The notes under the pieces were generated by a model that was given only the letters and a program-made list of their open reading frames with translations, was not told where the DNA came from and ran no database searches. Positions 1 to 7,269 of a stretch of 64,000 nt of DNA are shown here, piece by piece. How positions within the stretch are numbered: position 1 is the first letter of the stretch; each line of letters starts with the position of its first letter. The stretch lies in contig CALFDL010000320.1 of assembly GCA_937950415.1 (NCBI GenBank), positions 3,811 to 67,810 of the forward strand, read 5' to 3'. This stretch comes from an uncultured Collinsella sp. (GTDB lineage Bacteria > Actinomycetota > Coriobacteriia > Coriobacteriales > Coriobacteriaceae). Position numbers and translations under genes: made by a program.

Positions 1-83
1 CCCCTCTGCTGCACGCAAATCGGATCTACGTCCAGGGCCGTAGCGTGGGCACTATCGCCATAAGAGGAATATCTCTGTGTAGA

Positions 84-115
84 TTACGCACAGGGAGCTG
101 CTTCTGTGCTATAGT
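84..115 (+). promoter_or_regulatory. possible promoter of rpmB
   Basis: A TATAGT hexamer at 110-115 is a reasonable -10 box about 55 bases before the rpmB start. The only candidate -35 (TTACGC, 84-89) has a long 20-base spacing and is weak. Apart from this, bases 1-169 hold no gene I can support: open stretches on either strand are short or lack a start. Confidence 0.3.
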
Positions 116-169
116 TCAGGCTTGTTTGTTAACGCGACATGTTCGTTTGTCGCCCAAGGAGGGTCAGTT

Positions 170-358
170 ATGTCCAAAGTTTGCGAAGTTTGCGGTAAGC
201 ACCCCGTTGCCGGTCGCTCCATCAGCCACTCTCACCGCGTCACCAACCGTAAGTTCCGCCCCAACATCCAGCGCGTCTACGTCGTCGTCGATGGTCACCG
301 TCGCAAGATGAACGTTTGCTCCACCTGCCTCAAGTCCGGCAAGGTTGCGCGCTCCTAA
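170..358 (+). CDS. rpmB: 50S ribosomal protein L28
   Basis: This is a 62-residue basic protein with the L28 pattern: an N-terminal CEVCGK motif, a central RSISHSHRVTNRKF-like stretch and a C-terminal CSTC. Cysteines 5, 8, 50 and 53 form the two CxxC pairs of the zinc-binding (C+) form of L28. The start is the ATG preceded by AAGGAGGG at 157-164; an upstream in-frame GTG/ATG extension has no family support. L28 binds 23S rRNA in the large subunit. The gene stands alone and is followed by a strong intrinsic terminator. Because it is the zinc form, a zinc-free paralogue elsewhere in the genome is possible but cannot be seen here. Confidence 0.95.
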   Translation: MSKVCEVCGKHPVAGRSISHSHRVTNRKFRPNIQRVYVVVDGHRRKMNVCSTCLKSGKVARS

Positions 359-427
359 ATAAGGTCTTACCAACAAGTACCTCGGACTCTCCGGGTCAAA
401 GACCTCGCGTTCACATAGAACTTACCA

Positions 428-461
428 AAGGCGTCCTCCCCCACGGAGGGCGCCTTTTTTG
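428..461 (+). terminator. intrinsic terminator of rpmB
   Basis: A 12-bp stem (428-439 with 445-456, one G-T wobble) closes a CCCAC loop and runs into six T residues at 455-460. It lies about 70 bases after the rpmB stop and immediately before the first repeat unit of the RAYT locus. Confidence 0.9.
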
Positions 462-523
462 CACTCATTGGGGACAGGCTTACATGAGTGTTTTCACGCA
501 TTGGGGACAGACTTAGATGAGCG
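462..523 (+). repeat. REP-like hairpin pair, left flank of RAYT
   Basis: Two 29-base units lie in tandem, 462-490 and 495-523, separated by TTTT. The first begins CACTCAT and ends ATGAGTG, which are reverse complements, around a TGGGGACAGGCTTAC middle. The second is CACGCAT...ATGAGCG around TGGGGACAGACTTAG. The same units occur inverted at 1489-1543, on the other side of the transposase gene, and again at 7026-7118. Confidence 0.85.
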
Positions 524-585
524 CTTTCCCAAGCTTGCAGCGCACCGATGAACCCACGGCGCGCCGATCGGCCCTAATCCCCGCC

Positions 586-1362
586 TCACGCAGCCTCATT
601 CCAGCCTGCAGTGGCCTTGGTCACGCTTGTAGCGCCGATACCGGTGATACGGGCAATTTGCTTGACCGTGAGATGCGCCCGTCTGAGCCTCAGCAGACAG
701 GCATCGCGTTCGTGCCGCGGCAGGGCCTTGAGCAGCGCAGGATCTATGCTCGGCAGGACTTCACGCGCAACGGAAAGGGCCTCCTCATCGGGGATCCGCC
801 GGCGTGGAAGAACCTCCACTGACCAGATGCACCCGGCAACTTCCTTAAGATGCTCGCAATAGCGACGGGAACCCCCGACAATATCGAGCATGGGAGCCGC
901 ATCGCAGATATCAAAGGGATCGTAGCCCAGCTGATATGCCTTGAAGCTTGACCAGCGGTACGCATCGAGCGAGTCGAGCGCGCCTTTCACAGGATTGAGA
1001 TGGATATAATCGAGCAACTGGACCGCCTGCGTGTCCGACTCGACCGCGACCCGCGAATAGCGATTATCAAACAGATGGCCCGTTCTTCCGGTTTTCCCAT
1101 TGAAATACTTGGCATAGGCCGTCAGCGCGCACTGCATTGCCTTTGAAAGGTTGTCAAATGGGTCATCAACCATCAAATGGAAGTGATTGTCCATAAGGCA
1201 CCAAGCCAACACCGCCACTTCATGGCGCGCAAACCTGTCCGAGATATCCGATAAGAAACGATAACGGTCGGAGTCATCTTCAAAAATAATCTGTTTGGAG
1301 TTGCCGCGGTCAAAGACGTGGTAATAGCCGGTGAGCGAAATATCGCGGGCGCATCGGGGCAT
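586..1362 (-). CDS. REP-associated tyrosine transposase (Y1 HUH family)
   Basis: This 258-residue protein has the Y1 transposase / RAYT signature. A YHVFDRGN strand lies near residue 14, the metal-binding HUH motif is NHFHL (His60, His62), GHLFDNRYSR lies near 95-104, and the catalytic tyrosine is in LDYIHLNPVK (Tyr119). The C-terminal 35 residues look like a helix-turn-helix (LTVKQIARITGIG), a usual RAYT DNA-binding tail. All key residues are present, so the enzyme is plausibly functional. The start is the ATG preceded by AAGGAGAGG; a TTG five codons upstream overlaps that ribosome site and is rejected. The protein would nick and join single-stranded DNA at the flanking hairpins. Classical IS200 TnpA is about half this length, which favours RAYT. 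Confidence 0.9.
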   Translation of the reverse strand: MPRCARDISLTGYYHVFDRGNSKQIIFEDDSDRYRFLSDISDRFARHEVAVLAWCLMDNHFHLMVDDPFDNLSKAMQCALTAYAKYFNGKTGRTGHLFDNRYSRVAVESDTQAVQLLDYIHLNPVKGALDSLDAYRWSSFKAYQLGYDPFDICDAAPMLDIVGGSRRYCEHLKEVAGCIWSVEVLPRRRIPDEEALSVAREVLPSIDPALLKALPRHERDACLLRLRRAHLTVKQIARITGIGATSVTKATAGWNEAA

Positions 1363-1488
1363 AGCCTCTCCTTTCAAAGCCGAACAGGCAACACCTAAAA
1401 GGAGAGAAGGAACGCGAAATGCTGAGCCTGTGACCTATTTATAGCCAATCCGCACCAAAAACAGGCCCAGAACGGCAAAATTGCAAAT

Positions 1489-1543
1489 CCATGTCTGTCC
1501 CAAATGAGTGGAAACACTCATGTAAGTCTGTCCCCAATGAGTA
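1489..1543 (-). repeat. REP-like hairpin pair, right flank of RAYT
   Basis: Two units lie in inverted orientation relative to 462-523. A shortened one, CATGTCTGTCCCAAATGAGTG, ends at 1510. A full one runs from CACTCAT at 1515 through GTAAGTCTGTCCCC to ATGAGT at 1542. They are separated by GAAA. The full unit overlaps the last codons and stop of the tetR gene. Confidence 0.85.
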
Positions 1544-2126
1544 GGCTGGCGGGGCTGACGTCTTTTGCGCCAACGATGATGCGGGCGAGCTGCTCGGGAG
1601 ATTCGGTACCGCCACGTTCGAGCCAGAGATTGATGATCGTTAGCACGTGGCTAAGCGCGAGCTCGCGCGCGTAAACCAGGGGAAGCTCGTCATCGTCGCG
1701 CAGGGTGCAGTCCGAGCGCTCAAGCCCCTGGGCAAACAGGCCCTCGATGACCGACCTGAGCTTGGACGAAAACTCAGGATCTCCCCCGCGCCCCGCCACA
1801 GCGCGGACGAAATCGATGTCTTGCGCAACAAGCTCAAGCGCCGGCAGGAGCCTCTCATAGGGAAACAGGTCCCGGGGGTCATGAGGTTCGTCCCCCTCTT
1901 GCAGTAAAACCTGTTCAAGGCGCGCTATGAGTTCGTCCTCGAGCTTGGCCATCATGTCATATTTATCGGTAAAGTGCAGGTAGAATGTGCCGCGATTGAT
2001 ATGCGCACAACGAGTAACATCCGAGACCGTCAGCGAATCAAAGCCCTTCTCGGCAATCAACTCAACAAGGGCCTCCTTGATGCGGCGCCTCGTCTGACGA
2101 GTCCGCTCCGCGCGTTCTCCTGACAT
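1518..2126 (-). CDS. TetR-family transcriptional regulator
   Basis: The 202-residue protein has a TetR-type helix-turn-helix in residues 10-55 (RRIKEALVELIAEKGFDSLT followed by NRGTFYLHF), then an all-helical ligand-binding region. It is divergent from an ABC exporter operon across a 125-base gap carrying an inverted repeat, so it most likely represses that operon and itself. The ATG at 2126 has a CAGGAG site six bases upstream; a GTG seven codons earlier is less likely. The last nine residues (SLLIGDRLT) and the TGA are encoded by the REP-like repeat, so the original C-terminus has been replaced. The ligand is not predictable from sequence. Confidence 0.88.
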   Translation of the reverse strand: MSGERAERTRQTRRRIKEALVELIAEKGFDSLTVSDVTRCAHINRGTFYLHFTDKYDMMAKLEDELIARLEQVLLQEGDEPHDPRDLFPYERLLPALELVAQDIDFVRAVAGRGGDPEFSSKLRSVIEGLFAQGLERSDCTLRDDDELPLVYARELALSHVLTIINLWLERGGTESPEQLARIIVGAKDVSPASLLIGDRLT

Positions 2127-2146
2127 AGAAAACTCCTGTTCAAACA

Positions 2147-2243
2147 CCTTAAATGAACAACCTGTTGATTATTGCTCATTGAAACTCACAGCATCAAGAC
2201 TAGAATGTTTTCAGTTTTTAGTCAACACGTTGTTCATTTAAGG
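2147..2243. promoter_or_regulatory. tetR / ABC exporter divergent promoter with operators
   Basis: A perfect 15-bp inverted repeat is formed by 2147-2161 and 2229-2243. Within it and between its arms are three copies of a 9-base half-site: AATGAACAA at 2152-2160, TTGCTCATT at 2172-2180 and TTGTTCATT at 2230-2238. The first two form an imperfect palindrome. A plus-strand promoter, TTGAAA (2179-2184), 16 bases, TAGAAT (2201-2206), overlaps the second half-site. This fits TetR repression of the exporter; binding is inferred. Confidence 0.65.
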
Positions 2244-2250
2244 AGTGTAT

Positions 2251-2952
2251 ATGGCTTACATCGAGGTCACGCACGAGACCAAACGCTACCAGAGCGGCTC
2301 GACCGAGATTCTGGCAAACAACGACGTGAGCTTCACAGTCGAAAAGGGCGAGCTCGTGGTGATCCTGGGCTCCTCCGGTGCCGGCAAGTCCACGCTGCTC
2401 AACATCCTCGGCGGCATGGACACAGCCTCGGAGGGCTCGGTCGTCATCGATGGCAAGGACATCGCGCAGTACAACTCACATCAGCTCACCGACTACCGCC
2501 GCACGGACGTGGGTTTTGTGTTCCAGTTCTACAACCTGGTCTCAAACCTCACGGCCAAGGAGAACGTGGAGCTCGCGAGCCAGATCGTGCGCAACGCATC
2601 TGACCCCGAGGAGGTTCTGCGCAGCGTGGGCCTCGGAGAACGCATGGTAAACTTTCCCGCTCAGCTTTCGGGCGGCGAGCAGCAGCGCGTGGCAATTGCG
2701 CGCGCCGTAGCCAAGAACCCCAAAATCTTGCTTTGCGATGAACCAACGGGCGCGCTCGATTACCGCACGGGCAAACAGGTGCTCCAGATCCTAGAGGATA
2801 TGAGCCGCAGGCAGTGCGCCACCGTCATCATCGTCACGCACAATGCGGCGATCGCACCCATTGCCGACCGCGTGATCCGCATGCACGACGCGCGCGTTCA
2901 GGCGATAGAGATCAATCGTAAACCCACGCCCATCACCGAGATCGAGTGGTAG
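2251..2952 (+). CDS. ABC transporter ATP-binding protein (MacB/LolD type)
   Basis: This is a 233-residue ABC ATPase with Walker A GSSGAGKS (40-47), Q-loop FVFQ (Gln92), signature LSGGEQQR (139-146), Walker [13 protein letters not shown] (Asp163, Glu164) and switch His197. The LNILGG and DEPTGALD variants and the size are typical of the MacB/LolD/FtsE group that powers FtsX-type permeases by mechanotransmission. Its stop overlaps the upstream candidate starts of the next gene, which encodes such a permease, so the two form one exporter. The ATG at 2251 is chosen because AAGGAG lies six bases upstream; a GTG two codons earlier lies within the ribosome site. Expression is probably controlled by the divergent TetR protein. 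Confidence 0.92.
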   Translation: MAYIEVTHETKRYQSGSTEILANNDVSFTVEKGELVVILGSSGAGKSTLLNILGGMDTASEGSVVIDGKDIAQYNSHQLTDYRRTDVGFVFQFYNLVSNLTAKENVELASQIVRNASDPEEVLRSVGLGERMVNFPAQLSGGEQQRVAIARAVAKNPKILLCDEPTGALDYRTGKQVLQILEDMSRRQCATVIIVTHNAAIAPIADRVIRMHDARVQAIEINRKPTPITEIEW

Positions 2953-2963
2953 AGGTGAAGCAC

Positions 2964-5900
2964 ATGCGAACAGATTCGGGACCCATGCCGCGCAAGACAG
3001 CGCTCTGGAAAGACGTCTGGCGTTCTATCGCGCATTCCAAAGGCCGCTTTGTTGCGATATTCATGCTCATGCTCTTGGGCTCGTTTGCGCTCGTGGGCCT
3101 CTTTGTCGCAGGTCCGGACATGCGTGAGACGGGCCAGCGCTACTTTGACGATTACCGTCTCGCGGACCTCACCGTGGTAAGCGACTACGGTCTGGACAAG
3201 GAAGACGTTGCTACGATCAAACAGGCCACGGGCACCGATGAGGTTGAGTTTGGCTACTTTAAGGACGTAACCGTTCGCGGTACCACCGACGCCGTGCGCG
3301 TGTTGAGCGAACCTGCGGACATTTCGCAGCTTGAACTCGTTGACGGACATATGCCCTCCGCCAAAAACGAGATTGCGATCGACTCGGGACTTGCCGAGGA
3401 CTACCCCATCGGCTCCACCATCAAAGTCACTGAGAAGGCAAACGAGCTCAACGACAGCACCTGCCTCACGCGAGATACGTTCAAGGTGGTCGGACACGTT
3501 AACTCGCCCGAGATCATCTCGATCGTCAACATGGGGCAATCTACGGCAGGCACCGGCACGCTCAAGGGCTACGCCTGCGTGCAGCGCCAGGTCTTTGACT
3601 CCGATGTCTTTATGACCGCGCGCCTCGCGTATACCGACACGCGGGATATGGACCCCTACTCAAACGAATACCGCGATGCCGTGGCCGACCATAAGGACGA
3701 GCTCGAAAAGTTGCTCAAAGGCCGACCCTCCAAGCGACTGGCCACGGTAAAGGCAGAGGCGCAGGAAAAGATCGACGACGGCCAAGCCCAGGTCGACGAT
3801 GCAAAAGCCGAGCTCAACGATGCTAGGCAGCAGCTTGGTGATGTCAAGGCGCAGCTCGACGACGGCGCTGCCCAGATCGCAGACGGGCAAGCACAGATCG
3901 CGAGCGCACAAGCTCAGGTAGATGACGGTGCCGCCCAGATCGCAAGCGCGCAGACCCAGATAGAAAACGCCCAAGCCCAGCTCGATGCGGCTGGCGAGCA
4001 GATTATCCAGGGGCAGGCCGAGCTCGACGCAAACCGCTTGCAACTCGATGCAGCCGCGTCACAACTCGAAGCGGCCCAACGTGAACTCGCAAGCGCGAAG
4101 GACGCCCTCAATAAGGGGGCCGCAACCATCGACACCAAACAAGCCGAACTCGACGCGGCAAAGCAGCAGGTGGCCGGCTACGATACCGCCCGCGAGCAGG
4201 TCGGTGAAGCAAAGAAGCAGATTCAAGCCTACGACGACGGACGCGCACAGGTCGCTGCCGGCCGTGAGGCCATAGCAAAGAACGCGGCCGAGCTCGATGC
4301 CGCGGAGGCGGAACTCGACAGCAAGGAGGATCAGGTCGAGCTCATGCGCCAGGCATTGCCCACACTTGAGGCGACCCTTGAGAGCGCGCAGCAGACCTGC
4401 ACAGAGCTCGAGAACCACATCGCCGAGCTTAGAGACCAGTACAATGCCGAGACTAGTCCCATAAAGAAAAAGGCCCTTGAGGCGGCCATCAAGACAGAAG
4501 AGACGACGCTTGATGCGGCGCTCCGGACATGCGAGCAGACGCAAGGCCAGATCGATTCCATGAACACCGCCATCAAGGCCTACGACGACGGCCGCACACA
4601 GGTTGCCGCCGGTCGTGAGGAAATCGCGCAAAAGACTGCCGAGCTTGACGCCGCCGAGGCCGAGCTTGACGCCAAGGCGGAGGAGGTCGAGGCCGCCCGT
4701 GTCCAGGTTGCCGAAACAGAAGCCTATCTGGACTCGGTTGCCGGTGATGTCGAATCCGCCCGAGCACAGATAGGCCAGGGAGAGCAAAATCTCACGGCGG
4801 CACGAAATGAGCTGAACGCAAAGAACGCTGAGTACGAACAGGGCGTGGCTACCTACAACCAGAGCAAAGCCTCCTATGAAGACGGTCTTGCGCAATGGGA
4901 GGCGGCTGCGACCCGGATCGCACAGGGGCGTGCCGAATACAACGAGGGCGTCCAGACGCTCAGCGCTTCGCGCCAGACGCTCGCGGCAAAGGCCTCGGAG
5001 CTCGCCTCCGCACGCAGCCAGCTCGCATCCGCACGCGAGACCCTGGCCTCCAAGATGGCCGAATACCAAGACGGCCTTGCCGAATACACCGCCAAAAAGG
5101 CCGAGTATGACGAGAAGCTCCCGGATGCCGGGGAAAAGATCGCCGATGTCGAGTCGGAGCTCAAAAGCGCCCGGGACCGCCTGGCAAAGCTTTCCCAGCC
5201 CACCTACGACACCGGTACCCGTCGCGAAACGCTAGGCTCCGAGGCCTATAGAACCTACGATACCGTGTCCGAAATTGTTGACTCGCTCGCACGGGTCTTC
5301 CCGGTGCTGCTCTACCTGGTGGCCGCGCTCGTAACGCTTTCCACCATGACGCGCATGGTCGGCGAGGAGCGCATCAACTCGGGTACGCTCAAGGCACTCG
5401 GCTACTCCGATAGCGACATCGTGCTCAAATTCACGGTCTACGGCGCGCTTGCCGGCGGTCTGGGAACGCTTGCGGGCATAGCGCTCGGACACACTCTGCT
5501 ACCCTGGATCGTGTACTCCGCCTATGGCGATGCGTTCACACTGCCGCCGATCCACCTGGGTTTCCACCCGCTCGTATCGCTGGTGGCCATCGCGCTCGCG
5601 GGCCTTTGCTCGGTCCTGCCGGCACTCATCGCCGCACGACGAGAACTCGCCGAGAAGCCCGCGCGCCTGCTACTGCCCAAACCTCCCGCGGGCGGCTCCA
5701 AGATCATGCTCGAGCGCATTGGCTTTGTGTGGGAGCGCATGTCATTCACTCATAAGGTGACGGCGCGCAACCTCTTCCGCTACAAACAGCGCATGCTCAT
5801 GACGGTGCTCGGCGTTGCCGGCGCAAGCTGCATGCTCGTGGCAGGTTTTGGCGTGCAGCATTCAATCCAGGAGATGGCCGACCGTCAGTTTGGCGACATC

Positions 5901-6887
5901 ATCAAATACGACATGATTGTGGCCAACTCCTCCATGGCAACCGACGCACAGCTCAAGAAGGGGGAGAAACTTCTGAGCACGTCGGATGTGAAATCTCATG
6001 TGAAGCTGCACTACGAGTCGGTGACCCGCGCGGCGGGTGCCAATGGCGACACCCAGGAGATCACCCTGCTCGTGCCCAGGGACAGTGGTTCGTTCGATGA
6101 CTATGTAAGCCTGGTGGACCGAAAGAGCGACAACAGTCTTGAGGTTGATGGCGACGGAGCCGTCATCTCGGAGCGTCTTGCGAACCTGTTGGGCATCGGC
6201 GTGGGTGACACGTTCACGTTTAGCGCCGAGGACGGTACGGAGCGCTCGGTAAAGGTCAGCGGCGTATGCGAGATGTACATGGGGCATTTCATCTATATGA
6301 GCCGCAGAGCCTATGAGTCGTGCTATGGCGAGGATTTTGACGCCAACGCCGAGCTCGTGTGCCTCAAGGACAGCGGCCTCAAGAGCGTGGAGAAAAAAGC
6401 CAGCGCCTTCATGCAGCTCGCCGGCGTGAAGTCCGTGGTGCAGAACACGGCGCTTCAAGAGCAGGTCGACACCGTGGTCGACTCCCTCGACATGATCATG
6501 ACCGTGCTCATCATCGTCTCCGCGATGCTTGCAGTGGTGATTATGTACAACCTCACCAACCTCAACGTGTCGGAGCGTATGCGCGAGCTTTCGACCATCA
6601 AGGTCCTGGGCTTCCATTCCAACGAGACCACGATGTACATCTATCGCGAGACCATCTGTCTCACGGCTCTAGGCATCCTTGCCGGCTATGTGCTCGGCGT
6701 GGCGCTACACCAGTACATTTTGGATGTCGTTCCGCCCGACACGGTTATGTTCAACCCCGAGCTTGCGGTGATTGAGTTTGCGGTGCCCGCGGTGGTGATC
6801 TGCACCATCACCATAGCGCTGTTCTTTGTGGAGCTGCGGCGCCTGTCGCGCGTCGACATGCTCGAGGCGCTCAAGTCCGTGGAGTAG
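2964..6887 (+). CDS. giant FtsX-family ABC permease with long coiled coil
   Basis: This 1307-residue permease starts with an N-terminal membrane helix (RFVAIFMLMLLGSFALVG, near residue 28) and an extracytoplasmic domain of about 200 residues. A predicted coiled coil of about 500 residues follows (roughly 250-750), dominated by AQIA, AELDAAEAELD and similar heptads. Then come an FtsX domain with several helices (near 770-900), a second extracytoplasmic domain, and a second FtsX domain (near 1180-1300). The overall plan resembles MacB/YknZ-like or DUF214 exporters, but the Ala/Gln/Asp/Glu-rich coiled coil is far longer than usual and contains a 117-codon internal repeat period. It pairs with the ATPase just upstream. 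The ATG at 2964 has AGAGGTG before it; GTG at 2946 and ATG at 2985 are alternatives. The substrate is unknown; export of a toxic peptide or lipid is possible. Confidence 0.88.
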   Translation: MRTDSGPMPRKTALWKDVWRSIAHSKGRFVAIFMLMLLGSFALVGLFVAGPDMRETGQRYFDDYRLADLTVVSDYGLDKEDVATIKQATGTDEVEFGYFKDVTVRGTTDAVRVLSEPADISQLELVDGHMPSAKNEIAIDSGLAEDYPIGSTIKVTEKANELNDSTCLTRDTFKVVGHVNSPEIISIVNMGQSTAGTGTLKGYACVQRQVFDSDVFMTARLAYTDTRDMDPYSNEYRDAVADHKDELEKLLKGRPSKRLATVKAEAQEKIDDGQAQVDDAKAELNDARQQLGDVKAQLDDGAAQIADGQAQIASAQAQVDDGAAQIASAQTQIENAQAQLDAAGEQIIQGQAELDANRLQLDAAASQLEAAQRELASAKDALNKGAATIDTKQAELDAAKQQVAGYDTAREQVGEAKKQIQAYDDGRAQVAAGREAIAKNAAELDAAEAELDSKEDQVELMRQALPTLEATLESAQQTCTELENHIAELRDQYNAETSPIKKKALEAAIKTEETTLDAALRTCEQTQGQIDSMNTAIKAYDDGRTQVAAGREEIAQKTAELDAAEAELDAKAEEVEAARVQVAETEAYLDSVAGDVESARAQIGQGEQNLTAARNELNAKNAEYEQGVATYNQSKASYEDGLAQWEAAATRIAQGRAEYNEGVQTLSASRQTLAAKASELASARSQLASARETLASKMAEYQDGLAEYTAKKAEYDEKLPDAGEKIADVESELKSARDRLAKLSQPTYDTGTRRETLGSEAYRTYDTVSEIVDSLARVFPVLLYLVAALVTLSTMTRMVGEERINSGTLKALGYSDSDIVLKFTVYGALAGGLGTLAGIALGHTLLPWIVYSAYGDAFTLPPIHLGFHPLVSLVAIALAGLCSVLPALIAARRELAEKPARLLLPKPPAGGSKIMLERIGFVWERMSFTHKVTARNLFRYKQRMLMTVLGVAGASCMLVAGFGVQHSIQEMADRQFGDIIKYDMIVANSSMATDAQLKKGEKLLSTSDVKSHVKLHYESVTRAAGANGDTQEITLLVPRDSGSFDDYVSLVDRKSDNSLEVDGDGAVISERLANLLGIGVGDTFTFSAEDGTERSVKVSGVCEMYMGHFIYMSRRAYESCYGEDFDANAELVCLKDSGLKSVEKKASAFMQLAGVKSVVQNTALQEQVDTVVDSLDMIMTVLIIVSAMLAVVIMYNLTNLNVSERMRELSTIKVLGFHSNETTMYIYRETICLTALGILAGYVLGVALHQYILDVVPPDTVMFNPELAVIEFAVPAVVICTITIALFFVELRRLSRVDMLEALKSVE
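4227..4679 (+). repeat. internal duplication in the permease coiled coil
   Basis: A 34-codon segment beginning AYDDGRAQVAAGRE (4227-4328) recurs as AYDDGRTQVAAGRE (4578-4679), 351 bases apart and in frame. Both copies end in an ELDAAEAELD heptad stretch. Differences are mainly at third positions and in a few residues, which indicates an old in-frame duplication. Confidence 0.85.
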
Positions 6888-6942
6888 TCGCCCATCCGAC
6901 GCGCGAGCGTAGCCCCTTGGGAGAACGTAAGGCAACGAAGAA

Positions 6943-6990
6943 GGCGGCCCCGCAGCATCACGTATCGGTGATACTGCGGGGCCGCCCCTG
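6943..6990 (+). terminator. terminator-like hairpin after the ABC exporter
   Basis: A very stable stem pairs GGCGGCCCCGCAG (6943-6955) with CTGCGGGGCCGCC (6974-6986), and the inner ATCAC/GTGAT extends it. Only a short T tract (CCTGTTT) follows. It lies 55 bases after the permease stop. Confidence 0.75.
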
Positions 6991-7025
6991 TTTAGCCGGG
7001 GCTTCCCAATGCTTTACGCAAATGT

Positions 7026-7118
7026 CAAACCCATGTCTGTCCCCCACGCGTGAAATCACTCATATATGTCTGTCCCCAATGAGTGAAAGCACTCATGTAA
7101 GTCTGTCCCCAATGAGTG
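7026..7118 (-). repeat. three-unit REP-like array without transposase
   Basis: Three units of the RAYT-associated repeat lie in tandem with 4-base spacers. A degenerate unit ends CACGCGTG at 7052; full units are at 7057-7085 and 7090-7118 (CACTCAT ... CTGTCCCC ... ATGAGTG). Orientation matches the array at 1489-1543, and the bases before the first unit (GCAAATGTCAAACCC) resemble those before that array. No transposase gene accompanies this copy, so it is a solo array that the RAYT at 586-1362 could act on in trans. The rest of the 6888-7269 gap holds the exporter terminator, a palindrome and the adhE promoter. Confidence 0.85.
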
Positions 7119-7147
7119 AGGCGATGCAGTAGGCAGATTGTTTTAGT

Positions 7148-7177
7148 TAAAACGCTTCAGTTATTTGAAGCGTTTTA
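7148..7177. promoter_or_regulatory. perfect 12-bp palindrome upstream of adhE
   Basis: TAAAACGCTTCA (7148-7159) and TGAAGCGTTTTA (7166-7177) are exact reverse complements around six bases, 44 bases before the likely -10 box of adhE. It could be an operator, for example for a redox sensor, or a small terminator. It does not match the TTGTGAA-type Rex site well. Confidence 0.55.
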
Positions 7178-7220
7178 GTATGCCTTTTACGGGAATCTGA
7201 CCGTTCGCCGAATAATTTCT

Positions 7221-7229
7221 TGCTATCAT
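7221..7229 (+). promoter_or_regulatory. extended -10 element of adhE promoter
   Basis: TGCTATCAT matches the extended -10 pattern TGnTATAAT with one mismatch and lies 41 bases before the adhE ATG. No good -35 box is spaced at 17. The rpsB promoter in this window has the same TGCTATCAT. Confidence 0.5.
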
Positions 7230-7269
7230 GCAAGACGTAGGGTAAATCTCCGATCGCAAGGAGACACAA

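Larger units (their letters stand above)
462..1543. mobile_element. RAYT locus with inverted REP-like flanks
   Basis: A single transposase gene is bracketed by tandem hairpin repeats that face each other: unit pair at 462-523 and inverted pair at 1489-1543. This is the arrangement known for REP-associated tyrosine transposases, in which a single-strand HUH enzyme acts on small hairpins around its own gene. The left edge abuts the rpmB terminator and the right edge replaces the end of the tetR reading frame. I see no target duplication, which is expected for this enzyme class. Whether the unit is mobile or domesticated cannot be decided from one copy. Confidence 0.75.

Noticed and set aside
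1..61. Fragment of a gene at the left edge
   Set aside because: Short open stretches exist on both strands, but none shows a recognisable end or start of a protein family.
7026..7118. A small CRISPR array
   Set aside because: The regular units are hairpins separated by only 4 bases. There are no unique spacers of 25-45 bases and no cas gene in the window.
7148..7177. Rex (redox) operator upstream of adhE
   Set aside because: The palindrome does not carry the TTGTGAA/TTCACAA halves expected of Rex sites, so the regulator is left open.
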